A DNA stretch of 64,000 nt from Pyropia yezoensis (lineage: Eukaryota; Rhodophyta; Bangiophyceae; Bangiales; Bangiaceae), in assembly GCA_009829735.1 (NCBI GenBank), contig CM020618.1:33332894-33396893 (forward strand), given 5' to 3'. A model generated the notes under the pieces. It had not been told where the DNA came from and did no database searches. It worked only from the letters and a program-made list of their open reading frames with translations. How positions within the stretch are numbered: position 1 is the first letter of the stretch; every line of letters begins with the position of its first letter. Below are positions 30,493 to 42,300 of the stretch, one piece after another. The translations under genes were made by a program, and so were the position numbers.

Positions 30493-30960
30493 CATCGGGC
30501 GGTGGCAGAAGCTTGGAGGCCGTGGCCAGCCGGCAGCAGCGGTGGCGGCGGCCGGCCTGGAGTGGTCGCGGCAGAGGGGTAGCGGCCAGCTGGCGGCGGC
30601 AGCGGCCGGTTGCCCGTCGCCAGCCGGCAGCGGCGGTGGCGGCGGCGGTGGCCAGCGGCGGCTAGCGTGTGGCGGCGGCGACAGCGACGGGGAGGCGGTG
30701 GCCAGCCGGCAGGGGCGGTGGCAGCGAGGGGCGACTGGCTGGTGGCGGTGGCGGCAGCGGCGGGGGGGTGGTGGCCAGCCAGCAGCGGCGGCGCCAGCCA
30801 TGAGCCAGCGACGGCTGTGGCGGTGGTGGCGGCGATGAGGCCGAAAGCCGGTAGTGGCGAAAGTATTCTGAAGAAGCGGCGGGAGGGGGTGGTGTTGGGG
30901 AGGCGCAGTCAGCTAACCGGCAAGCCGCCGGCAAGCCGGTGGCGACGGCGGCGGTAGGGT
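29400..30960. repeat. GGC/GCA trinucleotide-rich tract
   Basis: Long impure runs of GGCGGC, GGCAGC and GCGGCC words, with all frames giving Gly/Ala/Arg homopolymers. Some runs (near 29745-29825) repeat a GGCGGCGGAGGCCGCG word in tandem. No gene is supported. Confidence 0.65.
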
Positions 30961-33879
30961 GGCGGCGGCGCAGCGGCGGGCAGGCAGCGGCGGGCACGCG
31001 GGGAGCTCGGTGGGGAGGGTGGCAGGAGCGTCCTCAGGGGGGGGGGGCGTGTGACACGTTGATCTTCTTAGCGAGTAAGGGCGACGGAGGAGCCAATTAT
31101 TCGATGACGCGAAACCTACAATCCCAGGATTGTAGGCTTGCGATCCAGATTGTACCCTGCCTTCCTGTACGTTGCCATCCCACCGTTTCCGCCCTTCGGC
31201 GGAACACAGATGCTCCCCGCCCCCCCCCCCGCACCCTTGCTTCCCTCCAACCCCTCCCACCCCCTCCCACCCCCCCCTCGCGCCTCTCCCCCCATGCGCC
31301 CCCACAGCCATGCCCGGTCACGTGGCTCGACCGCGGCAGCTTTTTCACGCGCTGCTGCCCTCTGCTCCCGGTCTTTTTGTGCTCGCACCGATGCCCCTCT
31401 TTCACTCCTCCCCCTCCGCCCTCCCCCCCGGCCATCTCTGTCGATGGTGTTCCCTGGTGCTTGATGATCCGCGTTCGTATGGGCGGCGCGCTCTCCCTTT
31501 GTGCTCACCTCTCCTCTCCTCGTCTGTCCCACAGTGGCAGGCGCGATCGGGACTCTGCTGCCGCGTGCAGTCGCTGCCACGACGGCCTCCACCTGCTTGG
31601 GGACGCCAAGCAGGCGGCCGCGCTGGCCAAGCTGCTTGATGGCGCCCCGCGGCGAAGACGTCGCCGGCCGTGGCGCGCCCGAGCGGGTTCAAGGCAGGGG
31701 GGGGGGTACTATCCTCTTTACGGTGAGAGGGGGTCTTCGGCGGCGGCGGTGGTGGCCGGCGGTGCGGAGTCAGACAATCTTCCCGCCTCCGCCGTCTCCG
31801 TCGGCACCGCCTCCACCGCCACCACCCCCCCCAGCATTCCTCGTCCTGTCGCCGTCGGGGGGTTGTGCTGTCCCTACTGTTGCTGTTGCAACCGCAGCGG
31901 CTACGGCCGTCTTGTTTAGCATTGCCGTCGTCTGACGCGCGCGTTACTCTTCCACTTCCGCCGAGCACACCTGGGCGCCGCGGACGCCCTCCGATCGGCG
32001 CCGCTACCCACCAAGGCGCCGCCGACGCACTTTCCTTCAACGGTGCCGTTGCCGCTGCCGCCAACAACGCAGCTACACGCCTTGCTGGCGAGGCCTCTAC
32101 CGCGGCGGTCCGTTGGCGCCAGCGAGGTTGTCGGCCGGTGGCGCCGGCAAAGGGGCTGACAAGCGCCGTTTGCGCCGTCACGGCCGTGGCGGGATTCGCC
32201 GCCTACGCCTCTGTGCCGGCCGTGACTTTCGACGGGCCAGCAGCAGGCGCGGGCGGACGCGTACCACAGTGGTTGTGGCGGTGGCTTCTGCGGCCCCCCA
32301 CCGGCGTGACGGTGCACTGGCCGTGGCGCCGGCGGTGCGTGGCGTGGTGCCCGTTTGTGACGACGCGGCCCCGGGGATCGTCGGCATGGCGCCAGCACCT
32401 GGCGCGTCATCGAGCGAACGAGTGCGCTACCGCCGATGTCGTCACCACCGCCCCAGGCCGCCAGCAGTGGCGGCGCGTCGCTCGCCTTTTCGACCAGACC
32501 TCCCCACGTTGACCCTGGCGGTGGCGTCGGCGGATGCAGCGAGCACGACGAGCTTGGCCAATGCTCCAGCTGCGGTAGCGCTAAGACCGCCGCCCCCGTC
32601 CCCCGCTGCGCGCGCCGGCGACTCCGCTGAGGGCAGCGACGCTGCGCACCTCTTTCCGGTGGTCCCAGGTGTAGACCGTGGTGGCGTACTGGCTCTGCCG
32701 ATGGCGGACTGTGGAACGACGGGTTGATGACACCCACCGTCGACGCTGCAACGTCACTGGTGCGGCTGCGTTAGCGGGCGGCTGTGGAAGCGGCAGTGGT
32801 GCCTGCGGAGACAGGAGCGGCCGTGGCGGGGTCACCTGTCTCACCACTGCGTTCTCCTGGATGTCCTGCGCGACTGTTCACGCCTGTGCAGCGTCTCCCA
32901 TGGACACCTTCTCCGGCGGCGGGCATCGCTCCGCCCGACTTGGGATCGTGTCACCTCATTGCTCGCCTCTGGTGCTGGCCGACCTGTCGGTAGGCATCAT
33001 CCGTCTGTGTGTTGGCGCCAACACTTTTTCATTGTGGCGGCGGCTCGGGGAACGGACACGGCCGTTGACGAAGCATACGTACGAGATATGGAAGTTGTTG
33101 TTCATCGGGAGGAGATGCTCAATATGCGAGAATAGTCTCCCAGAAGACAACTCAACCGGAGACAAAGGGAGACATGAGAAGAGGGCCCTCAAGATAGCAA
33201 TGAATGGTTCAAAACATAGACCTATATACATGACGACATATATCGCATTCTCATTGCGAGTAGATGCTCGTGGTGCAATCACATTCCCGGACAGGTCATG
33301 TGAACGACAGATAAAATACCAGAGAGACAAAAGAACGGGCGTTTGATGGCACAGCGAGCACAACCTGTGATGGGCGGCACTTCGCTTCAGAGTGGACGCA
33401 TTGCGTTCAAAAAACCGCTCTGGACTAAAGACTTTAGACTAGCCCACGGCTTGTACCACCCACTTTTCCTGTAGTCGTCTGCGGAAGCGGTTGCCCAGGC
33501 ATGAGCCCCTGGGGCGGCTTCGGCGGCGGCGGAACCCCCGTGCCGATGGGGGCCGGGCCCGGAGGGCACGATGCAAGTAGAGAGCAAGCTCACAGTCGGG
33601 CAAGAACTGAACTCATCCCTCCCACTCGCGGCGGCGAGGAGCTCTATCCCACTCGCGACGGCGAGTAGCTCCATACATAAAAAAATAGAATACCAGGAAA
33701 AAAAAAACAGGGGCAAAAAAAAACACCAGTCAACTGCACTCATCCTGCCCATGCTCACAGGCTGGAGTTGCCGGGCAAGACGTCAATGTCCGGAGGTACG
33801 ACTCTGCCAGCTTGCACGCCACCCAGCTCCGTGCCGCCCAGCTGGCCGCCGCCCGTCCGCCCAGCCAGGATCAGGCAAC
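30961..33879. other. unassigned intergenic region left of the giant gene
   Basis: C-rich and pyrimidine-rich at 31200-31450, GC-rich to 32900, and AT-richer at 33050-33350. There are A-homopolymers at 33690-33722. Includes a perfect inverted repeat at 31116-31135 and a GTTGGCGCCAAC palindrome at 33011-33022. Frames are short or composition-driven, and no domain is recognised. The right-most part should hold the 3' UTR of the minus-strand gene. Confidence 0.5.
31116..31135. repeat. perfect 9-bp inverted repeat
   Basis: CTACAATCC-CA-GGATTGTAG: two perfect 9-base arms with a 2-base centre, in a locally AT-richer pocket. Function unknown; a related word, CAGATTGTA, lies just downstream. Confidence 0.7.
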
Positions 33880-36360
33880 TTACGGCTGCCCAGGCGCGGC
33901 CCCCGGCGGCACGCCGCCATCACCCGTCCAGCCAGCCGACGTCCAGGCAGGAGGCGCTGACCCTGGCGGTGCGCCACCTGCAACCGCCCAACCGGCTGAA
34001 GTCCAGCCGGTCGGTGCCGACCCAGCCGGCGTGCCGCCAACCACTGTCCACCCAGCCGGCGCCGAGGCGGTCGGGGTCGCACCCGGCGGCGTGCCGCCCA
34101 CCAGCACCCACCGTGCCGGCGTCGCGTCAGCGGGCGGCGCTCTTGACGGCGCGCCGCCTACTTGCACCCATTGAGCCGGCGTCGGAGCGATCGGCGCCGC
34201 CGCCGATGGCGGGCCGCCTACCTGCACCCACTGAGCCGGCGTGGGAGCGGTTGGCGCCGCCGCCGACGACGGGCCGCCAACCTGCACCCACTGAGCCGGC
34301 GTAGGAGCGGTCGGCCGCGCCGCCGACGGCGCCACGGCTGCTGCCATCCACCCTGGCGGCGGTGAGATAGACAGCGTCGCCCCAGCCGGTTCGCCGCCCA
34401 CAAGCATCCATCTGGCCGGTGCCGCGCCAGAAGGCGCAGCCCTCGAGGGCGGGCCACCTACCTGCACCCACTGAGCTGGCGTCAGAGAGGTCGGTATCGA
34501 CGCGGACGGCGGGCCGCCTGCTGCCGCCCACCCAGCCGGCGGTGCGTCGGTCGACGGCGCATCCGTCGCCGTACCACCAACCAGCATCCACCTTGCCGGT
34601 GACGAGTTGGTCGGTGCCGCCCCTGACACCGTGCCGCCCACCAGCATCCACCTTGCCGGCGTCGTGTCCGTGGGCGCCGCCCCCGACGACGCACCGCCCA
34701 CCTGCATCCACTGAGCCCGCGTCGACTCCGCCGATGCCGCTACGGACGGGGCACCCCCCACCTGCACCCACTGTCCCGGCGTCGGGGTGGCAGGCACGGC
34801 CCCTGACGATGGGCTGCCTACCATCATCCACCTCGCCGGCGGTGTATCCGTGGGCGCCGCCCCCGACGAGGCAACGTCTACTTGCATCCACTGAGCCCGT
34901 GTCGACTCCGCCGATGCTGCCACCGACGGCGCACCCCCCACCTGCATCCACTGAGTCTGTGTCGGGGCGGTCCGCGCTGGCCCAGACAACGCGCCCCCGA
35001 CCTGCATCCACTGAGCTTGCGAAGAGACGGCCTGCGCAGCCCCAGACGTTGCGCCGCCCACCATCATCCACCTCGCCGGCGCCGCGTCGGCAGGCCTCGC
35101 CTCCGACGACGCAACGCCCACCTCGGTCCAGTGAGCCAGCGTCGGAGCGCTCGGTGCCGCTCGCGAAGATGCGCCGCCCGCGACCGTCCACTCCAGCGGT
35201 GTGGCACCGATGGGCGACGCGCCCGACGTAGTGCCGCCCTCCAGCCTTGACCTGGTCGGCGCCGCAGCGGTGGGCGCCGAACAATCTGGTGGGCCGCTCC
35301 CGAGCCACCCGGTCGAAGCGGAGTCGGACGGTGCCGCCGCCGTTGGCACGCCCCCGACCGCTGTCCGCCGTTCTTGAGCCGACGGCGACCAAGGCGGCGC
35401 GCCGCCCATGGACGACCAGCCCGCTGAGGCAGGAGAGGTTGGCACCACCCCCGAGGACGCTGGACCCGCTTGAGTCCACCTTGCCAATGATGCATCGGTG
35501 GGCCCAGCCCCCGGCGGAGCGCCGCCGACAACCGACCATCCTTGAGGGATCGCGGCAGGGGGCGCTACCCCCGACGGGGCGCCGCCCAACTGCACCCATT
35601 GTGGTGGCAAGGGAGCAGCATAAGGCGGCGGGCCCCATGAGGCGCCACTCGCCTGCGTCCTTTGAGCCGGCGTCGATTCGGGTGACACAGACCCAGCCGG
35701 CGAACCGCGAACTGCCATTCGGCTGGCCGGCGCCGCTGAGGCCGAATCCAACCCAGCCGGAGCCCTGCTGTCGAGCCCCCACCCAGGCGGCGAAGAGTCG
35801 GACGGCGACGCACCCGACTCCGTGTTGCCAACCACTGACCACCCGGCCGTCGTCCAGTCGGTCCGCATCGCCCCAGACGGCGCGACGCCAGACACGGTCC
35901 ACCCGGCCGGCGTCGCGCCCGTCGGCGCCGCAACCGCAGGCTTGCCGCTGCCCACCATTTGCGTAAGCGGCGCGGGTGCGGACGACGCAGACACAGACGG
36001 CGCGCCACCCGCCACTGTCCACCCAGCCGACGACCAGTCGGCCTGCGTCACCCCGGACGGCAGGTCACCACCCCCTGTGAGGGTGGAAGACGTCCACTCC
36101 GTCCGCACCGACCCAGACAGCGCCTCCGACCAGGTGGCCTCCAACGAATCGCCAGCAAGCGACGCCTCGTTCGCCCTCGTCCCGTCGGACAGCACCACCC
36201 CAGCAGACTGCGTACCCCCGGCGAGGACGCCACTCTTCCGCTCCTCGATAGCCACCCAGCCCGCCGCACCGACGGCCACGGCACCAGCCGGTACGGACCC
36301 TGCATGCCGCGATGCTGTGCGCTGCAATCTGGCGAATACCGACCCTGCGGGGGTCACCCG
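33880..36360 (-). repeat. C-terminal tail of about 20-residue W-x-x-V-G-G repeats
   Basis: About 60-bp degenerate units encode variants of AQWVQVGGPPSAAAPTAPTP, with Trp, Val and Gly-Gly the most conserved positions and Ala/Pro/Ser/Thr linkers. Plus-strand frames across this part are repeatedly broken by TGA in CACTGAGCC words, while the minus frame is uninterrupted. That is the best evidence for the coding strand. The part nearest 36360 is a divergent relative of the second half of the 885-bp unit. Confidence 0.8.
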
Positions 36361-39300
36361 CACCGAGCCAGTCGGCTGCTGCGGGGTGGGCTGCTGCTGC
36401 GGCCCAGCCGGCTGCAGGGCGGGCCACTCGGCCGCGTCCAACTGCAACGTCACGCCCACAGATTCCACCACCGTCGCTGCCGTCGCTGCAACCGGATCCG
36501 TCGCGCCCACCACAGCAACCCCCGTCGGCGCACCGCCTACCACCGTCCACTCGGTCGACGTGGAGTTGACCGGCGCCGCCCCAGACGGCGCGCCACCCGC
36601 CGCTGTCCATCCGGCCGACGTCCACTCTGTCTGCGTTGCCCCCGACAGTGCGCCACCCACCACCGTCCACCCGGCCGGTGTCGTGCCAGTCGGCGCCGAC
36701 ACAGACAGCGTCTCCGACCAGGTACCTCCCACCAAGTTGCCCTCGTACGCAGGCTCAGTCGCCCCCGTCCCGTCGGGCCGCAACACCGCAGAAGCCTGTA
36801 CGCCGCCCACCGGTACGCCGCCCGCTTGGCCGCCGACCGCCACCCCGCCCGCCGCGCCCATTGTCACCTTGCTCGTCGGCTGCGACCCGTCAGGCTCCAT
36901 GCCGGCAGGCTGCTGCTCCACCGGCGCTGACCCAACGCCAGCCACCAGCGTCGCCGCTACCGTGGCGCCCATCAGCTGCCCGGCCACCTCCTGCGCCGAA
37001 GTGTTGTCCCCCGGCTGCATGCCGGTCGGCCGGCCCTCGCCCGCCAAGAGCGTCGCCGGCACCGTACTTTCTGCCGCCTGCTGCGACGCGTCCGGCAACT
37101 CCTTGGCAGGCAGCTTCTCGGCCGGTGCCGACCCAACGCCAGACACCGACGTCGTCGCCACCGTCACGTCCAATGGCTCCGCGGTTGGCCGCAGCGCTGC
37201 TATGTTGTCCACAGGCTGCATGCCTGTCAGCTGCTGCACAACCGGCACCGAGCCAGTCGGCTGCTGCGGGGTGGGCTGCTGCTGCTGCCCAGCCGGCTGC
37301 AGGGCGGGCCACTCGGCCGCGTCCAACTGCAACGTCACGCCCACAGATTCCACCACCGTCGCTGCCGTCGCTGCAACCGGATCCGTCGCGCCCACCACAG
37401 CAACCCCCGTCGGCGCACCGCCTACCACCGTCCACTCGGTCGACGTGGAGTTGACCGGCGCCGCCCCAGACGGCGCGCCACCCGCCGCTGTCCATCCGGC
37501 CGACGTCCACTCTGTCTGCGTTGCCCCCGACAGTGCGCCACCCACCACCGTCCACCCGGCCGGTGTCGTGCCAGTCGGCGCCGACACAGACAGCGTCTCC
37601 GACCAGGTACCTCCCACCAAGTTGCCCTCGTACGCAGGCTCAGTCGCCCCCGTCCCGTCGGGCCGCAACACCGCAGAAGCCTGTACGCCGCCCACCGGTA
37701 CGCCGCCCGCTTGGCCGCCGACCGCCACCCCGCCCGCCGCGCCCATTGTCACCTTGCTCGTCGGCTGCGACCCGTCAGGCTCCATGCCGGCAGGCTGCTG
37801 CTCCACCGGCGCTGACCCAACGCCAGCCACCAGCGTCGCCGCTACCGTGGCGCCCATCAGCTGCCCGGCCACCTCCTGCGCCGAAGTGTTGTCCCCCGGC
37901 TGCATGCCGGTCGGCCGGCCCTCGCCCGCCAAGAGCGTCGCCGGCACCGTACTTTCTGCCGCCTGCTGCGACGCGTCCGGCAACTCCTTGGCAGGCAGCT
38001 TCTCGGCCGGTGCCGACCCAACGCCAGACACCGACGTCGTCGCCACCGTCACGTCCAATGGCTCCGCGGTTGGCCGCAGCGCTGCTATGTTGTCCACAGG
38101 CTGCATGCCTGTCAGCTGCTGCACAACCGGCACCGAGCCAGTCGGCTGCTGCGGGGTGGGCTGCTGCTGCTGCCCAGCCGGCTGCAGGGCGGGCCACTCG
38201 GCCGCGTCCAACTGCAACGTCACGCCCACAGATTCCACCACCGTCGCTGCCGTCGCTGCAACCGGATCCGTCGCGCCCACCACAGCAACCCCCGTCGGCG
38301 CACCGCCTACCACCGTCCACTCGGTCGACGTGGAGTTGACCGGCGCCGCCCCAGACGGCGCGCCACCCGCCGCTGTCCATCCGGCCGACGTCCACTCTGT
38401 CTGCGTTGCCCCCGACAGTGCGCCACCCACCACCGTCCACCCGGCCGGTGTCGTGCCAGTCGGCGCCGACACAGACAGCGTCTCCGACCAGGTACCTCCC
38501 ACCAAGTTGCCCTCGTACGCAGGCTCAGTCGCCCCCGTCCCGTCGGGCCGCAACACCGCAGAAGCCTGTACGCCGCCCACCGGTACGCCGCCCGCTTGGC
38601 CGCCGACCGCCACCCCGCCCGCCGCGCCCATTGTCACCTTGCTCGTCGGCTGCGACCCGTCAGGCTCCATGCCGGCAGGCTGCTGCTCCACCGGCGCTGA
38701 CCCAACGCCAGCCACCAGCGTCGCCGCTACCGTGGCGCCCATCAGCTGCCCGGCCACCTCCTGCGCCGAAGTGTTGTCCCCCGGCTGCATGCCGGTCGGC
38801 CGGCCCTCGCCCGCCAAGAGCGTCGCCGGCACCGTACTTTCTGCCGCCTGCTGCGACGCGTCCGGCAACTCCTTGGCAGGCAGCTTCTCGGCCGGTGCCG
38901 ACCCAACGCCAGACACCGACGTCGTCGCCACCGTCACGTCCAATGGCTCCGCGGTTGGCCGCAGCGCTGCTATGTTGTCCACAGGCTGCATGCCTGTCAG
39001 CTGCTGCACAAACCGGCACCGAGCCAGTCGGCTGCTGCGGGGTGGGCTGCTGCTGCTGCCCAGCCGGCTGCAGGGCGGGCCACTCGGCCGCGTCCAACTG
39101 CAACGTCACGCCCACAGATTCCACCACCGTCGCTGCCGTCGCTGCAACCGGATCCGTCGCGCCCACCACAGCAACCCCCGTCGGCGCACCGCCTACCACC
39201 GTCCACTCGGTCGACGTGGAGTTGACCGGCGCCGCCCCAGACGGCGCGCCACCCGCCGCTGTCCATCCGGCCGACGTCCACTCTGTCTGCGTTGCCCCCG

Positions 39301-42300
39301 ACAGTGCGCCACCCACCACCGTCCACCCGGCCGGTGTCGTGCCAGTCGGCGCCGACACAGACAGCGTCTCCGACCAGGTACCTCCCACCAAGTTGCCCTC
39401 GTACGCAGGCTCAGTCGCCCCCGTCCCGTCGGGCCGCAACACCGCAGAAGCCTGTACGCCGCCCACCGGTACGCCGCCCGCTTGGCCGCCGACCGCCACC
39501 CCGCCCGCCGCGCCCATTGTCACCTTGCTCGTCGGCTGCGACCCGTCAGGCTCCATGCCGGCAGGCTGCTGCTCCACCGGCGCTGACCCAACGCCAGCCA
39601 CCAGCGTCGCCGCTACCGTGGCGCCCATCAGCTGCCCGGCCACCTCCTGCGCCGAAGTGTTGTCCCCCGGCTGCATGCCGGTCGGCCGGCCCTCGCCCGC
39701 CAAGAGCGTCGCCGGCACCGTACTTTCTGCCGCCTGCTGCGACGCGTCCGGCAACTCCTTGGCAGGCAGCTTCTCGGCCGGTGCCGACCCAACGCCAGAC
39801 ACCGACGTCGTCGCCACCGTCACGTCCAATGGCTCCGCGGTTGGCCGCAGCGCTGCTATGTTTTCCACAGGCTGCATGCCTGTCAGCTGCTGCACAACCG
39901 GCACCGAGCCAGTCGGCTGCTGCGGGATGGGCTGCTGCTGCTGCCCAGCCGGCTGCAGGGCGGGCCACTCGGCCGCGTCCAACTGCAACGTCACGCCCAC
40001 AGCCAGCTTGCGGCCGCCCGGCTTGGCCGGCTTGGCCGGCTTGCTGTCGGCCGGGACGCCCGTCGCCTCTGTCCACGACGGGGTGTTGGTCAACCCAGCC
40101 GCCGCCACCACCGTCGCGCCCGTCGCGTCCGTCGTGTCGGCCGCCTCCTCGGGCGACTCCTCCTTCACCTCCTCGGGCGACTCCTCCTCCGCCTCATCCG
40201 GCTCGGTCGAGCCCGACACCACCGCCGCGCCCACCGTACCAAACACCGCCGCCACGGCGCCCACCGCCCCCGCCAGTATCCCCGGCTGCGTGTCCACAGA
40301 CGTCGAGCCCGTCGGCGCCACCCCGGCTGCCGTCGACTCATCGTCCGCCACAGTGTCGTCCGCCGGCTCCATGCCGGCCGGCTGCTCCTCGGCGGCCTCG
40401 CCCCCAGCCGGCAGCAAGCCGGTCGGCAACAAGCCAGTCGGCTGCACGCCGGCCGGCTCCTGCTCCACCGGGTCGTCCGCCGGCTGCGAGCCGGTCGGCT
40501 GCTGCCCGGTGGGCGCAGACCCAAACCCACCCACCAGCGTCGCCGCCACCGTCTCGTCCACCGGCTGCCCGGTCGGCTGCAGCGCCGGCGTGTCGTCGGC
40601 CGGCTGCATGCCGGTGGGCTGCTGCCCGGCAGGCGCCGACCCAACGCCAGCCACCAACGTCGCCCCTACCGCGTCGTCCACCGGCTGCATGCCGGCCGGC
40701 CGCACCTCGCCCGCCCCCACCGTCACCGCCACAGTGTCGTCCGCCGGCTCCATGCCGGCCGGCTGCTCCTCGGCGGCCTCGTCCCCAGCCGGCAGCAAGC
40801 CGGTCGGCAACAAGCCAGTCGGCTGCACGCCGGCCGGCTCCTGCTCCACCGGGTCGTCCGCCGGCTGCGAGCCGGTCGGCTGCGAGCCGGCGGCCTGCTC
40901 CCCAGCCGGCACCGTGCCGGTCGCCACCAAGCCAGACGGCAGCAAGCCGGTCGGCTCGAAGCCAGGCGGCTGCGAGCCGCTCGGCTGCACGCCGCTCGGC
41001 TGCACCGCTGCCGGCTCGTCGGCCGACTGCATGCCGGTTGGCTGCACCCCGGCAGGTGCAGACCCAACACCAGCCGCCAGCGTCGCCGCCACCATGTCGC
41101 CCACCTGCTGCCCGGTCGGCTCCTGCGCCACGGGGTCCTCCGCCGGCTGCTCCCCGGTCGGCTGCTCCCCTGCGGCCTGCTGCCCAGCCGGCACCATGCC
41201 AGCCAGCACCGAGCCCACCGGCTGTACGCTGGTCGGCCCCTGCGCCGCCGAGTCGTCCGCCGGCTGCTCCCCGGTCGGCTGTGAGCCGGCGGGCTGCTCC
41301 CCAGCCGTCTCCATGCCAGCCAGCACCGAGCCCACCGGCTGTACGCTGGTCGGCTCCTGCGCCGCCTCGTCGTCCGCCGGCTGCTCCCCGGTCGGCTGTG
41401 AGCCGGCGGGCTGCTCCCCAGCCGGCTCCATGCCGGTCGGCTGCGCGCCCGCCGGCTCAAAGCCGGTCGGCTGCAAGCCCGACGGCTGCACGCCAGCCGT
41501 CACCCCCGTCGGCTCCGTCGCCCCCACCCCCTCCTCGTCCGACGCTGCCTCGGTCGTCGGCGTCACCCGCGACGGCTCGGTCGTCTCACCCGGCCGCGAC
41601 GGCTTGCGGCCGTCCGGCTTGGTGCCCGACGGCCGCGAGCCGCCCGCCACCGACGCCGCCAGCTCCGCGCGTGACGGCTTGCGGCCGCCCGGCTTGGCCG
41701 GCTTGGCCGGCTTGCTGTCGGCCGGGACGCCCGTCGCCTCTGTCCACGACGGGGTGTTGGTCAACCCAGCCGCCGCCACCACCGTCGCGCCCGTCGCGTC
41801 CGTCGTGTCGGCCGCCTCCTCGGGCGACTCCTCCTTCACCTCCTCGGGCGACTCCTCCTCCGCCTCATCCGGCTCGGTCGAGCCCGACACCACCGCCGCG
41901 CCCACCGTACCAAACACCGCCGCCACGGCGCCCACCGCCCCCGCCAGTATCCCCGGCTGCGTGTCCACAGACGTCGAGCCCGTCGGCGCCACCCCGGCTG
42001 CCGTCGACTCATCGTCCGCCACAGTGTCGTCCGCCGGCTCCATGCCGGCCGGCTGCTCCTCGGCGGCCTCGCCCCCAGCCGGCAGCAAGCCGGTCGGCAA
42101 CAAGCCAGTCGGCTGCACGCCGGCCGGCTCCTGCTCCACCGGGTCGTCCGCCGGCTGCGAGCCGGTCGGCTGCTGCCCGGTGGGCGCAGACCCAAACCCA
42201 CCCACCAGCGTCGCCGCCACCGTCTCGTCCACCGGCTGCCCGGTCGGCTGCAGCGCCGGCGTGTCGTCGGCCGGCTGCATGCCGGTGGGCTGCTGCCCGG

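Noticed and set aside
29256-31919. Series of Gly/Ala/Pro-rich frames on both strands
   Set aside because: Composition-driven openness in GGC-rich and C-rich DNA.
33011-33022. GTTGGCGCCAAC palindrome resembling an E2F-type site
   Set aside because: A single 12-bp palindrome in GC-rich DNA without a nearby gene start is weak evidence.
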